A stretch of DNA of 64,000 nucleotides from CBDFLD01 sp965249005. Lineage in GTDB: Bacteria; Acidobacteriota; UBA6911. The stretch covers positions 124,001 to 188,000 of the forward strand of contig CBDFLD010000023.1 of the NCBI GenBank assembly GCA_965249005.1, written 5' to 3'. Below, piece by piece: positions 27,005 through 36,238 of the stretch. The notes under the pieces were generated by a model. It searched no databases and was not told the DNA's origin. It saw nothing but the letters and a program-made list of their open reading frames with translations. The position numbers and the translations under genes were made by a program. Each line of letters opens with the position of its first letter. Positions within the stretch are counted from its first letter, which is position 1.

Positions 27005-27033
27005 AGTATCCCCCGAACCCCCATTGGTGTCAA
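27005..27033 (-). promoter_or_regulatory. Predicted sigma70-type promoter of the TonB receptor block
   Basis: On the minus strand TTGACA (27028-27033), a 17-base spacer and GATACT (27005-27010). Transcription would start near 26998, giving a leader of about 100 bases before the receptor start codon. Confidence 0.5.
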
Positions 27034-27050
27034 TCATTTTCGTTGCATTT

Positions 27051-27065
27051 TGGGACAATATCCCA
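27051..27065. promoter_or_regulatory. Palindrome upstream of the TonB receptor promoter
   Basis: TGGGACAATATCCCA, a dyad of TGGGA/TCCCA arms, lies just upstream of the predicted -35. It could be an activator or repressor site; the binding protein is unknown. Confidence 0.3.
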
Positions 27066-27083
27066 CGTTGTGGAACACCCACC

Positions 27084-28076
27084 TTAGAGCACTTGCCCGG
27101 CTCGTGACACCCCTGAGACTTCCGTGAGTCCCCGGTAAAAGGTCCCGACGCTCTCAAATTCAATCGACTGGCCGGGTTGTAAGAAAGGACATGTCTTCAT
27201 TCTCACGGCGTCTTCCAGCCGGTAGGGATAGCCGGAGCACGGTTCGATGAGCAGGCAATAGTGCGATTGCCAGCCTCCAAAACTGGCAAAGAGCCAGCAG
27301 GTGGGGAAGACCTCTTCGGAAAATCGGAAGGCGAAACCCAGGTCATTCGCTCGATCGGTGAGAGCGAACCATCCCTCTTTCAGACCGGTACCGTAGGAAA
27401 AAAGAGTCGACCCAGCACTTTGAGGAGGCACGATCCGCATGTCCAGCTGGTTTCCCTTCCGATCGCGGCACGTGGGCCATTCGAACTCGGCTTCATCGGT
27501 GTCGACGACGCTGGAGTACTCGAAGTCCAATTTCATTCGGTTGGCCGGCAGATCGATGCGGTGGTCCGGGCTGATCCGAAAACTGGGATGTAGCTTCCAC
27601 AGGAACGGAAAGGCCGAGCTTCCCCGATGCTCGAGCCGGTGCCAGAAGTGGATCTTGTCCGGCTCTCCGGCATTCAGCCGGATCCTCTTTTCAAGCCTGA
27701 CACCCGTCACCGGTCCCGTGGCAGACAAACGAAGGTTGACTTCTCCTTCGCTTTGCTCCGGCTCACAATGCCAGGGAATCGACCAAAACTCGCCGTGGTC
27801 GGGAAACTTGGAGTCGTTGAACACCGCTTCTTCGTCGTTGGGGAAAAGTTCGTCCCAGCCTCCCATGAAAACCTCGTCGAAGGTGGAACCGAACTCCACC
27901 TTCGATAAGGGAACCTGTTCGTTATGCCACAGTATGTTCTGATTCAGGGGTTTGTAGATGAGATCGTAGATCTTGCCTCCCAGTTCAGGAAAGACGACCA
28001 GAGCTACATGATCATTCTCGAGTCTCCACGCGGTGAGACCGTCGATTTTGTCTTTCTGAAGTACGAGTGAACTCAT
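27084..28076 (-). CDS. Aldose 1-epimerase / galactose-mutarotase-fold protein
   Basis: 330 aa from an ATG at 28074-28076 with AAAGGGG upstream; the frame is open 25 codons further without a better start. The sequence has the beta-rich mutarotase-like pattern (WRLENDHVALVVFPELGGKIYDL, GGWDELFPND, FPFLWKLHPSFRISPDH, IEPCSGYP) seen in aldose-1-epimerase-related proteins. No signal peptide, so cytoplasmic. It may interconvert sugar anomers or bind a sugar; it is divergent from the second PSCyt/PSD1 gene and shares a palindromic promoter region with it. Confidence 0.75.
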   Translation of the reverse strand: MSSLVLQKDKIDGLTAWRLENDHVALVVFPELGGKIYDLIYKPLNQNILWHNEQVPLSKVEFGSTFDEVFMGGWDELFPNDEEAVFNDSKFPDHGEFWSIPWHCEPEQSEGEVNLRLSATGPVTGVRLEKRIRLNAGEPDKIHFWHRLEHRGSSAFPFLWKLHPSFRISPDHRIDLPANRMKLDFEYSSVVDTDEAEFEWPTCRDRKGNQLDMRIVPPQSAGSTLFSYGTGLKEGWFALTDRANDLGFAFRFSEEVFPTCWLFASFGGWQSHYCLLIEPCSGYPYRLEDAVRMKTCPFLQPGQSIEFESVGTFYRGLTEVSGVSRAGQVL

Positions 28077-28107
28077 TGTTTCCCCTTTCGCACAGCCTTG
28101 GTTAGTT

Positions 28108-28142
28108 GACAAGGCCGGGCGATTATACTGATAATCGCCCAC
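28108..28142. promoter_or_regulatory. Divergent promoter region with a perfect 24-bp palindrome
   Basis: Plus strand: TTGACA (28108-28113), 18 bases, GATAAT (28132-28137). Minus strand: TATAAT (28124-28129) facing the epimerase-like gene. Both -10 elements lie in a perfect dyad, GGGCGATTAT (28119-28128), ACTG, ATAATCGCCC (28133-28142). This looks like an operator controlling both divergent genes. Confidence 0.5.
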
Positions 28143-28348
28143 GGTGCACACGCGTCGAGCACGCGAAAAGTAGGTCGAAAGAAATTGACGTCTACCTGGT
28201 GATTACCGAGTTCTCGTTCCCAGAGAAGATGCTCGAGACTCATCCCGAAGCCGGAGACGTGGAATCGCCCTTCCTTTGGGGTTTTCTGGAGCGCCGGCTC
28301 GAGGAAGTTTTGCAGGCCTTGCCTGAAACGTAACAGAGCGACTCTTTC

Positions 28349-31270
28349 ATGATAGACTTTGGTATGCTCCGACGATCCGCAAGGGCCAGGATGACGGCTT
28401 CGGTTTATTGCGCCGCCCTGCTCTTCTGCCTTTCTTTTCTCGTGGTATTCATTGCGCCGGTCACCGCCCAGCAAGCAGATCCAACCCTCGAATTCTTCGA
28501 AACCCGGATTCGACCGGTGTTGGTCGGCAACTGCTTCTCCTGTCACACCGACAATGAGATGGGAGAGCTTCGTCTCGATAGCCGGAGCCGCGTGCTGAAG
28601 GGAGGCAAGTCCGGTCCTGCGGTCGTTCCCGGCAAGCCCGAGGAGAGTCTTTTGATTCGCGCCGTGCGACAGGTCGGCGAGCTCAAGATGCCAATGGAGG
28701 GAAGGCTCTCGCAGCAGGAGGTAGCGGACCTGACGGCGTGGGTCCAGATGGGTGTGCCGTGGCCGGAAGAACCGCCTTCCATCACCAAGACGGAGCCCGG
28801 AAAGATCACCCCCGAGGACAAGGCATACTGGGCTTTCCGTGCGATCCGGCGACCCGCCGTGCCCGAAATCGGCGAAGTCGATGACTCGAACTGGCCGAAG
28901 TCTGGGATTGACAGATTTGTTCTTTCGCGACTCGAAGCCGAGGGTCTCGAGCCGGCTCCTCCCGCCGAAAAGCGTGTCCTGATTCGTCGCGCGTATTTCG
29001 ATCTGATCGGTATTCCGCCGACCCCGAAGCAAGTCGACGATTTTCTGCGCGACAGATCGACGGAGGCGTTCGCCCGAGTCATCGATCGTCTCCTCGCCTT
29101 GCCGCATTACGGGGAGCGCTGGGGACGTCACTGGCTCGACGTGGCGCGCTATGGGGAGGAAGATGCGCGGGGGCTGTCACAGGAGTATTATCCCAACGCA
29201 TTTCGCTACCGCGACTGGGTCGTTTCTGCCCTCAACCAAGACATGCCCTATGACCTTTTCGTGAAGGCGCAGATTGCGGGCGACCTGATCGAGCCGCAAG
29301 ATGGAGAGCCAGATCAGGAGGCGCTGATTCCGGCGCTGGGCTTCTTCGGACTCGGGCCCTGGTACTACGATGTCACCGTCCCGCGTCAGGCTCGCTCCGA
29401 TGAGCGCCACGATCGTGTGGACGTTCTGACTCGCGGTTTCCTTGGACTGACCGTGGCCTGTGCGCGCTGCCACGATCACAAGTTCGATCCCATTACCATG
29501 AATGACTATTACGGGCTTGCCGGAGTTTTCTCCAGTTCGCAGTATCGGGAATACCCACTCGCACCGGCCCATGAGGTTGAAGCCTTTCACCGTCAGGAAA
29601 GGAAGGTCAAAGAGCAGGAAACAGCGATCCTCGAATTTGTACAAACAGAAAGTGCCCAGCTGGGTACGATCCTGGCGCGGAAGACCGCCCCGTACCTGGT
29701 AGCCACCTGGAAGGCCCTCAATAGGGAAGTCGATGGGACGGCCGACAAGAGCAGCGATCGTGAAGCGATCGCTCTACAGGAGCATCTGGACAGGGAAGTC
29801 CTGGCACGATGGGTGCGATACCTGCGCGTCCCGGAAAAGGATCACCCCTATCTCGACGAGTGGAACGCGCTCGTTCGCCGGGGAGCCACCCTGCCGCAGA
29901 TAGAGGAACTCGCCCTGACCTTCCAGCAAACGGTACTTTCGATCATCGAGGAAAAGAAGGAGATCGACGCTGGAAACCGAATCATTCTCGAACGGAACCG
30001 GCCACCCAAGGATGCGGCTAAGACATTCCTTCCCAACGGCTTCAGTACCTATGAAGAGTTCTGCCCAGGTTGCCAGACCAGTGTGGAGTCCCTGGAGCGT
30101 GACAAGTTCGTGTTGTGGAGCGACCTGTTGGGTCCGCCGGTAGATGCGGCCGATCCCAGCGAGCGTCAAGGCGCGGTGCTCCTATTTCAAGATGGCGAGG
30201 GCAACGATAAAACTGGGGGCAAGGAACTCGAACGTTTCTTGGGATCCGAGTGGCGGTCCCATCTAGAGTCGATGCGGGCGCAGCTGGAGAATCTGAAAAA
30301 GGGTCTACCGGAACGCTATCCTTTTCTGCATGCGTTGGCCGAGTCCGATCATCCCAGTGACATCCAGCTGCACCTTCGGGGGAGCCCCTTCAACCTGGGC
30401 AAGAAGGTTCCGAGGCGTTTGCTGGAGGTGCTCAGCCGCAATGAGCCGGTGAGTTTTGTCGAGGGGAGCGGCCGTCGGGAGCTGGCGGAGGCAATCGCTC
30501 GACACCCGTTGACCGCGCGGGTCATTGTGAATCGGATCTGGCAGCATCATTTCGGCCAGGGGATCGTGGCCACACCGAGCAACTTCGGCCGCCTGGGCGA
30601 GCGGCCCACACACCCGCACCTGCTCGAGTACCTCGCCGCAAAGCTCATCGACAGCGGCTTCTCGATCAAGAGTCTGCATCGTCAAATCATGCTCTCTGCC
30701 GTGTACCAGAGCAGCAGTGAATACTCGAAAGAGAATTTTGCCAAGGATCCAGAGAATCGCTGGCTGTGGCGGACGAATCGACGTCGTCTCGATGTCGAGG
30801 CACTGCGTGACTCGATGCTTTTCGTATCGGGAACTCTGGATCCGCGGATCGGGGGCCCGACCGAGGACTGGGATGAGACAAATCACCGGCGGACCATTTA
30901 CGGAAAGGTCAGCCGTTTCAAGCTGGATCACACCCTTGCTTTGTTCGACTATCCCAGCCCCGCCATCACCAGCGAGCAAAGGAACGTGACCCACGTCCCG
31001 TTGCAAAAACTCTTTTTCCTGAACAGCGACTGGGTAATCGGTCAGGCCGCTGCGCTGGCGAAGCGCCTCCACTCCGATGGTCTATCGAGTGACGAGGCTC
31101 GCCTTCGGGAGGCTTATCTGCATCTGTTCAGCCGGGAGGCTGCCGATCCAGAGCTGCAACTCGGGCTTGAATTTCTGCAGAAAGCCGCAGGTCGAGACGG
31201 AGCTGAGCTCGCATGGCAGCAGTATGCTCAGGTGTTGTTGAGCTCCAACGAGTTTTCGTTCGTCGACTAG
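28349..31270 (+). CDS. PSCyt1-PSCyt2-PSD1 (DUF1549/DUF1553) cytochrome-like protein, second copy
   Basis: 973 aa with an N-terminal signal (CAALLFCLSFLVVFIAPVTAQ). PSCyt1 haem site C62-F-S-C-H66, a LKMPMEG candidate Met segment, PSCyt2 with CARCHDHKFDP, and PSD1 with TARVIVNRIWQHHFG, SNFGRLGERPTHPHLLEYLA and a final LLSSNEFSFVD. Same gene order as the copy at 7945-10749, with the partner DUF1501 gene immediately downstream. About 200 bases of leader lie between the divergent promoter and this start. Role unknown; periplasmic electron transfer is inferred from the haem motifs. Confidence 0.9.
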   Translation: MIDFGMLRRSARARMTASVYCAALLFCLSFLVVFIAPVTAQQADPTLEFFETRIRPVLVGNCFSCHTDNEMGELRLDSRSRVLKGGKSGPAVVPGKPEESLLIRAVRQVGELKMPMEGRLSQQEVADLTAWVQMGVPWPEEPPSITKTEPGKITPEDKAYWAFRAIRRPAVPEIGEVDDSNWPKSGIDRFVLSRLEAEGLEPAPPAEKRVLIRRAYFDLIGIPPTPKQVDDFLRDRSTEAFARVIDRLLALPHYGERWGRHWLDVARYGEEDARGLSQEYYPNAFRYRDWVVSALNQDMPYDLFVKAQIAGDLIEPQDGEPDQEALIPALGFFGLGPWYYDVTVPRQARSDERHDRVDVLTRGFLGLTVACARCHDHKFDPITMNDYYGLAGVFSSSQYREYPLAPAHEVEAFHRQERKVKEQETAILEFVQTESAQLGTILARKTAPYLVATWKALNREVDGTADKSSDREAIALQEHLDREVLARWVRYLRVPEKDHPYLDEWNALVRRGATLPQIEELALTFQQTVLSIIEEKKEIDAGNRIILERNRPPKDAAKTFLPNGFSTYEEFCPGCQTSVESLERDKFVLWSDLLGPPVDAADPSERQGAVLLFQDGEGNDKTGGKELERFLGSEWRSHLESMRAQLENLKKGLPERYPFLHALAESDHPSDIQLHLRGSPFNLGKKVPRRLLEVLSRNEPVSFVEGSGRRELAEAIARHPLTARVIVNRIWQHHFGQGIVATPSNFGRLGERPTHPHLLEYLAAKLIDSGFSIKSLHRQIMLSAVYQSSSEYSKENFAKDPENRWLWRTNRRRLDVEALRDSMLFVSGTLDPRIGGPTEDWDETNHRRTIYGKVSRFKLDHTLALFDYPSPAITSEQRNVTHVPLQKLFFLNSDWVIGQAAALAKRLHSDGLSSDEARLREAYLHLFSREAADPELQLGLEFLQKAAGRDGAELAWQQYAQVLLSSNEFSFVD

Positions 31271-31309
31271 TTGAAATTGCACGTTGTGGATGTGGTGAAA
31301 GGGGAAGAA

Positions 31310-32734
31310 ATGAAAAATGCAAGCATCTTGCCTGCCCTGACTCGTCGCGAGGCCCTGCGCCGGATGGGTTGTGGATTCGGAATGGTCGGGCTGGCTGGCA
31401 TACTAGGGGGTTCTCGTTTGCAGGCCGCGGCCGACGCAGCTTCTACCCACGCGCTGGCTCCGAAGACAACTCATTTCCCCGCTCGGGCAAAGCACGTCAT
31501 CTTCATCTTTCTCAACGGCGGTCTCTCCCAGGTGGACACCTTTGACCCGAAGCCCATGCTGGACAAATATCATGGGCACCCCTTTCCGGGTGGGAACCCC
31601 ATGACGGAGCGTGTCACCGGAAACCTCCTGCGGTCACCCTTCAAGTTCAAGCAGTTCGGACAGAGCGGCATCGAGGTCAGCGAGATCTTTCCGCGTATCG
31701 GAGAGAGTATCGATGACATCTGTGTCATTCGTTCGATGCACACGAATCTTCCGATCCATGAATCATCGCTCTTCATGATGAATACGGGAGACATTCAGGC
31801 AGGCCGCCCGTCCATGGGGTCATGGGTCACCTACGGGCTGGGAACCGAAAACCAGAATCTTCCTGGATTCGTCGTTCTGTGTCCCGGGAACCCGGTCGTG
31901 GGACCCCCACTTTGGAACTCGAGTTTTCTACCAGCTGTGTACCAGGGAACCCATATTCCCAACAACGAGAGTGATCCGCAGAAGCTCATTCAGCATATTC
32001 ACAGCCGCCACTTCACCCGCGCCCAGCAGCGCGAGCAACTCGACTTACTGGAGCGGCTCAATCGCCTGCATTTGCGGAAAAGGCCGGGAACGGCTGAACT
32101 CGAGTCTGGGATCGCTGCTATGGAGATCGCCTATCGCATGCAGACGGAGGCACCGGAAGTCTTCGACATTCGCAAGGAAGGAGAGAGCACGCTCGAGCGC
32201 TATGGCGACAACGATTTCGCTCGAGGTTGTTTGATGGCGCGGCGTCTCGTGGAACGCGGTGTCCGGATGGTTCAAATCTATTATGGCAACGGACAACCCT
32301 GGGATAATCACGAAGACATCCTGGTTCACCAGAAGTTGGCACAGAAGGCGGACCGTCCCATCGCAGCATTGCTCGCCGATCTCAAGTCACGGGGTCTGCT
32401 GGAGGAGACGCTCGTGATCTGCGGGTCGGAGTTCGGACGTACCCCTGTGGTGGAGAACAGCGCGGCCGTGAAAGTTCAGAACGGTCGCGATCACAATCCC
32501 TTCGGATTTTCTGTCTGGCTGGCCGGAGGAGGCGTCCGGGGGGGGATCACCTATGGGGCCACCGACGATTTTGGTTTCAAAGCGGTGGAGAAGCCGGTCA
32601 AGGTTCACGATCTCCACGCCACGGCGTTGCACCTGTTGGGGATCGATCACACCCGCCTGACCTACCGGTACAGTGGTCGCGATTTTCGTCTCACCGACGT
32701 CGAAGGCCACGTGCTGCACGACATCCTCGCCTGA
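31310..32734 (+). CDS. DUF1501 protein, second copy
   Basis: 474 aa from the ATG at 31310, which has AAGGGGAAGAA upstream; a TTG at 31271, immediately after the previous stop, is in frame but lacks a ribosome binding site. N-terminus TRREALRRMGCGFGMVG is twin-arginine-like. DUF1501 landmarks: FLNGGLSQVDTFDPKP, CGSEFGRTPVVEN, GRDHNPFGFSVWLAGGG, GATDDFGFKAVEKPV and DLHATALHLLGIDH. Partner of the upstream PSCyt/PSD1 protein. Confidence 0.9.
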   Translation: MKNASILPALTRREALRRMGCGFGMVGLAGILGGSRLQAAADAASTHALAPKTTHFPARAKHVIFIFLNGGLSQVDTFDPKPMLDKYHGHPFPGGNPMTERVTGNLLRSPFKFKQFGQSGIEVSEIFPRIGESIDDICVIRSMHTNLPIHESSLFMMNTGDIQAGRPSMGSWVTYGLGTENQNLPGFVVLCPGNPVVGPPLWNSSFLPAVYQGTHIPNNESDPQKLIQHIHSRHFTRAQQREQLDLLERLNRLHLRKRPGTAELESGIAAMEIAYRMQTEAPEVFDIRKEGESTLERYGDNDFARGCLMARRLVERGVRMVQIYYGNGQPWDNHEDILVHQKLAQKADRPIAALLADLKSRGLLEETLVICGSEFGRTPVVENSAAVKVQNGRDHNPFGFSVWLAGGGVRGGITYGATDDFGFKAVEKPVKVHDLHATALHLLGIDHTRLTYRYSGRDFRLTDVEGHVLHDILA

Positions 32735-32795
32735 TAGCTCACCACTCTGACGTGCTATTTCACAGAACTGTTCCGCATAGGAAGAATATTTGTAG

Positions 32796-32831
32796 TTGAC
32801 ATTCAAACGATCGTATTATACATACGTTTGT
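32796..32831 (+). promoter_or_regulatory. Promoter/operator of the TetR-efflux operon
   Basis: TTGACA (32796-32801), 17 bases, TACATA (32819-32824). A palindrome CATAC-GTTT-GTATG (32821-32834) covers the -10 and the start codon, which suits autorepression by the TetR protein. The -10 ends only seven bases before the ATG and no ribosome binding site is visible, so the transcript may be leaderless. Confidence 0.55.
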
Positions 32832-33551
32832 ATGAATAATACGACTGTATCAGAGGCGGGAGAACCCGGTCCCGATAGAACGGACACCAAGAGTCGTATT
32901 CTCGGCGCCGCCGAACACCTTTTTGCCCGGTCGGGCTACCGTGGCACCTCGCTCCGGGCCATCACCCGAGAGGCGGGGGTCAATTTGGCAGCCGTCAACT
33001 ACCACTTTCGATCGAAGGAGGCGCTACTGCAGGAGATCTTCTTTCGCAAGCTCGGGCCCCTGAATCGAGAACGCGTTCAGCTGTTGGAAGCTGCTGAAGC
33101 GGCGTCGGGCGGAAAGGCCGTTCCAGTTCATGAGATTTTGAGGGCTCTGATTCAGCCACTCTTCCAGCAGCGGGAAGATGATCAGTTGTGGGAGACTGGA
33201 TTCCGGGTCCTGCTGGGGCGTGTCTACACCGAGCCTTCGCTCTGGCGGGTCATTCAACAGGAAATGAAGGATGTTCTGCCAAGGTTTGTCCATGCGCTCG
33301 AGCGAGCCCTTCCACATCTTACGACCGAGGAGTTGTTTTGGCGGATTCACTTCACCATGGGGGCCGTGAGCCACACATTGGCAGGAACTCCCATATTGAA
33401 GCTGCTGTCGAAGCAGCAGTGCGACCCTTCCGATTCGGACGGCGTCGTTCGACGCGTGATCGACTTCGTGTCGGCCGGGCTATCGACGCCGGCGGGGCCT
33501 GTCCGCTCCGACGGACCGAGCACGAAGGCTCGGGGAAAGCGGCGGCGGTAA
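32832..33551 (+). CDS. TetR-family transcriptional repressor of the efflux operon
   Basis: 239 aa from the ATG at 32832; an in-frame TTG at 32796 is part of the -35 element and is rejected. The N-terminal DNA-binding domain is clear (TKSRILGAAEHLFARSGYRGTS, then a helix-turn-helix ITREAGVNLAAVNYHF). The C-terminal ligand domain resembles the CecR(YbiH)-type subfamily (RALIQPLFQQ ... WRIHFTMGAVSHTLAG). Six bases separate it from the TolC-like gene, and the following MFP, ATPase and permease order is that of ybiH-ybhGFSR, so it probably represses the operon and responds to an exported compound. Confidence 0.88.
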   Translation: MNNTTVSEAGEPGPDRTDTKSRILGAAEHLFARSGYRGTSLRAITREAGVNLAAVNYHFRSKEALLQEIFFRKLGPLNRERVQLLEAAEAASGGKAVPVHEILRALIQPLFQQREDDQLWETGFRVLLGRVYTEPSLWRVIQQEMKDVLPRFVHALERALPHLTTEELFWRIHFTMGAVSHTLAGTPILKLLSKQQCDPSDSDGVVRRVIDFVSAGLSTPAGPVRSDGPSTKARGKRRR

Positions 33552-33557
33552 GGCTAT

Positions 33558-34922
33558 ATGGTTTCCCGGACGCTGAGACACGTTTGTAGCATCGTGATTC
33601 TGCTTTCGAGCCTGCTTTGGGCTCAAACACGTGAGGCTGCCGCCCAACCTCAGCTCCCGGTCCTGCGTCTCAGCCTGAAGGATGCGGCGGCGATTGCACT
33701 CGGCGCCGACGGAAACGCACAGGTTCGGCTCGCGCAAGAAATCATCCAGCAGGCGAAATCCCTTGCAGACCAGTCCCGGGCCGCCCTGCTCCCGAACATC
33801 AGCGCTTCGGTGGGACAGCAGGATGCAACCCGCAATCTGAAGGCATTTGGGATTGATATCCAGAATCCGGCAACAGGGCTGCGGACTCCCACGTTTGTCG
33901 GCCCGTTCGGGGTCTTCGACGCGCGGGCGACGGGGACCCAAACAGTCTTGAATCTCGGTATGTTCAAAAGATATCAAGCCTCGCGATCCGGAGTCGGGCT
34001 GGCGGAAGCAGAAAACGAAAAGGTACAGGATCAGATCCGCTTCGAGGTTGCACGCGCCTACCTTGCCGCGGTGCGGGCGCAGGCCTCGGTCGAGGCCGCC
34101 CTGGCGGATGTGGCGCTCTCGGAGGCACTGCTCGATCTTGCCACCCACCAGAAGTCGGTCGGGACAGGGACCGGTATAGACGTGACCCGGGCCGGCGTAC
34201 AACTCGCCGACCAGCGCCAGCGACTGTTGGTGTCCCGGAACGAGAAAACCCAGGCGCGGCTGCGGCTGCTGAGAACATTGGGAGTGGGAATGGATATCGG
34301 GATCGAGCTGATCGAGCCCCTGAGCTACGCTCCGGCACCGCCGCCCGATCCCCGGCAGGCGATCGAGCAGGCATGGAGTGCTCGATCCGACTGGCAAGCT
34401 CAGCAAAGGCGCGTCGAGACGTCGCAGTTAAACCTCAGTGCCACGAGGCTGGAGCGCTGGCCGTCCCTGAGTATCTTTGGGGACTACGGTACGATCGGAT
34501 CCAGTATCAACGAGGCAGTTCCGACCCGGACTTTTGGTTTCATCGTCGACATTCCAGTTTTCGACGGAGGGCTGGGTAGGGCCCGTCGGGCAGAAAACGC
34601 CTCCCGGCTGCGGCAGGAGCGAATTCATGCCCAGGATCTGCGCGCTCAGATCGAGCTCGAAGTGCGGGTCGCGCTCGACAACCTGGGTTCGGCCGATGAC
34701 CAAGTCCGCGCTGCCGAGGAGGGGCTGACTCTGGCCCGGCGGGAGCTGGAACAAGCACAACGTCGCTACCGTGCCGGCGTGGCGACGAATATCGAAACCA
34801 TCGACGCCCAGATGCGCATCGAACGCGCCCGGGAAAACAAGATATCGGCGTTATTCAACTACAACCTGGCCCGGATCGAGCTGCTGAGCGCCACCGGCAA
34901 CATCCGGCAGTTAACCGATTAG
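33558..34922 (+). CDS. TolC-like outer-membrane efflux channel
   Basis: 454 aa with a signal peptide (VCSIVILLSSLLWAQTREAAA). Two outer-membrane-efflux (OEP) repeats with long helical stretches (about 40-230 and 250-450), including the NLGMFKRYQASRSGVGLAEAE and FVIVDIPVFDGGLGRARRAE-type segments in which short beta strands alternate with coiled-coil helices. It forms the outer-membrane duct for the HlyD-like and ABC-2 proteins encoded next. Start ATG follows the TetR stop by six bases. Confidence 0.9.
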   Translation: MVSRTLRHVCSIVILLSSLLWAQTREAAAQPQLPVLRLSLKDAAAIALGADGNAQVRLAQEIIQQAKSLADQSRAALLPNISASVGQQDATRNLKAFGIDIQNPATGLRTPTFVGPFGVFDARATGTQTVLNLGMFKRYQASRSGVGLAEAENEKVQDQIRFEVARAYLAAVRAQASVEAALADVALSEALLDLATHQKSVGTGTGIDVTRAGVQLADQRQRLLVSRNEKTQARLRLLRTLGVGMDIGIELIEPLSYAPAPPPDPRQAIEQAWSARSDWQAQQRRVETSQLNLSATRLERWPSLSIFGDYGTIGSSINEAVPTRTFGFIVDIPVFDGGLGRARRAENASRLRQERIHAQDLRAQIELEVRVALDNLGSADDQVRAAEEGLTLARRELEQAQRRYRAGVATNIETIDAQMRIERARENKISALFNYNLARIELLSATGNIRQLTD

Positions 34923-34931
34923 GGGTAACCG

Positions 34932-36146
34932 GTGAATGGGCTTCCTGTGAGGGTCATGGATCATCGTTTGGCATGGATTCTATTCGCGGCACTGGCCATG
35001 TTTGGCACCGGGTGCGGTGCCTGGGAACCGTCGAACTCCGATCGGCTAGGGGTCTCGGGAAACATCGAGATGACTCAGGTCGACATCGCGTTCAAGATCT
35101 CGGGAAAGCTGGTCGAGCTTGCGGTCGAGGAAGGCATGCGGGTGCAGGAAGGGATGACCGTTGCCCGTCTGGACGCGGTTCAGCTCCAGGGGCAACGAGA
35201 GCACGACCTGGCGACGGTCCGTGCCGCGGAGTCACGCCTGTCCCAGTTGAAAACCAGCATTCGATATCAGGAAGAGGCGCTCGAATCGGAGCGTGCCATG
35301 CGCGAAGCCGAAAAGAAGCAGGCCCAGGCAATGCTGGCGCAGCTGCTCTCGGGCTCTCGCAAGCAGGAGATCGAGCAGGCATCGGCGGCCGTCGAGGAAG
35401 CTGGGGCTCGGCAGGAGACGGCTCGCGCCGATTGGGAACGTGCTCGCACTCTGTTCGAGAACGACGATATTTCCGCCTCGCAACGCGATCAATTCAAATC
35501 TGCATTCGAGACTTCATCGGCCTCACTCCGGCGCGCGCAGCAGCAACTCGCCCTGGTGATCGAGGGTCCTCGAGCAGAGGAAATCGATGCCGCCCGCGCC
35601 CAGCTGGAACGGGTGGACGCCAGCCGAAGGCTGACAGAGTCCACGCGATTGGAACTCCAGCGCAAACGTCAAGAGATCGAAACCCGCCTCGCCGAGATCG
35701 AGCAAGCCAGGGCACGGGTTCGCATTGTCGACGCACAGCTGGATGATGCCGTGGTCGCGTCGCCGATCAGCGGAGTCGTTTTGGTCAAGTCGGCAGAAGT
35801 CGGGGAAATCTTGGCACCCGGGACCACCGTGGTCACGGTTGCGGACGTCGATCGCCCCTGGCTGCGCGCCTACGTTGGCGAGATGGACCTGGGCCGGGTG
35901 CAGCTGAACTCGCAGGTCCGGGTGACGACCGATTCGTTTCCCGGGAAGGACTACCCGGGACGAGTTTCTTTCATATCTTCGGAGGCGGAGTTCACACCAA
36001 AACAGATTCAGACTCTGGAGGAGCGGGTGAAGCTCGTCTATCGGATCAAGATCGAAATCGACAATCCGAACCAGGAGCTCAAGTTGAATATGCCTGCCGA
36101 CGCCGAAATTCCCCTGGCGACCGAGTGGGACCCGCCAGATGAGTGA
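34932..36146 (+). CDS. HlyD/YbhG-type periplasmic adaptor (membrane fusion protein), lipoprotein-like
   Basis: 404 aa. N-terminus with a hydrophobic segment ending in FGTGC, a possible lipobox. Biotinyl-lipoyl-like half (FKISGKLVELAVEEGMRVQEG), a long coiled-coil hairpin (about 80-260, rich in Q, E, A and R), second lipoyl half (VVASPISGVVLVKSAEVGE) and a beta-barrel segment (PWLRAYVGEMDLGRVQLNSQVRV). The GTG start has AGGGG upstream; an ATG at 34956 is an alternative. It should bridge the ABC permeases and the TolC-like channel, as YbhG does in the E. coli YbhGFSR system. Confidence 0.9.
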   Translation: MNGLPVRVMDHRLAWILFAALAMFGTGCGAWEPSNSDRLGVSGNIEMTQVDIAFKISGKLVELAVEEGMRVQEGMTVARLDAVQLQGQREHDLATVRAAESRLSQLKTSIRYQEEALESERAMREAEKKQAQAMLAQLLSGSRKQEIEQASAAVEEAGARQETARADWERARTLFENDDISASQRDQFKSAFETSSASLRRAQQQLALVIEGPRAEEIDAARAQLERVDASRRLTESTRLELQRKRQEIETRLAEIEQARARVRIVDAQLDDAVVASPISGVVLVKSAEVGEILAPGTTVVTVADVDRPWLRAYVGEMDLGRVQLNSQVRVTTDSFPGKDYPGRVSFISSEAEFTPKQIQTLEERVKLVYRIKIEIDNPNQELKLNMPADAEIPLATEWDPPDE

Positions 36147-36238
36147 TACTCCAAGTAGTGCCCTATTTGCCGGTGGAAATAATTCGACGCCATCCTTGTC
36201 TGTGATCCAAACCAATCTCCATTCGTCGGAGGGATAAC

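Noticed and set aside
28106..28333. 75-codon plus-strand ORF in the leader of the second PSCyt/PSD1 gene
   Set aside because: Its C-terminal half looks slightly protein-like (LVITEFSFPEKMLETHP), but it starts inside the promoter palindrome and has no ribosome binding site or recognised family. Left uncalled.
28073..29131. 352-codon minus-strand ORF across the divergent promoter
   Set aside because: Mostly antisense to the second PSCyt/PSD1 gene and covers the palindromic promoter region.
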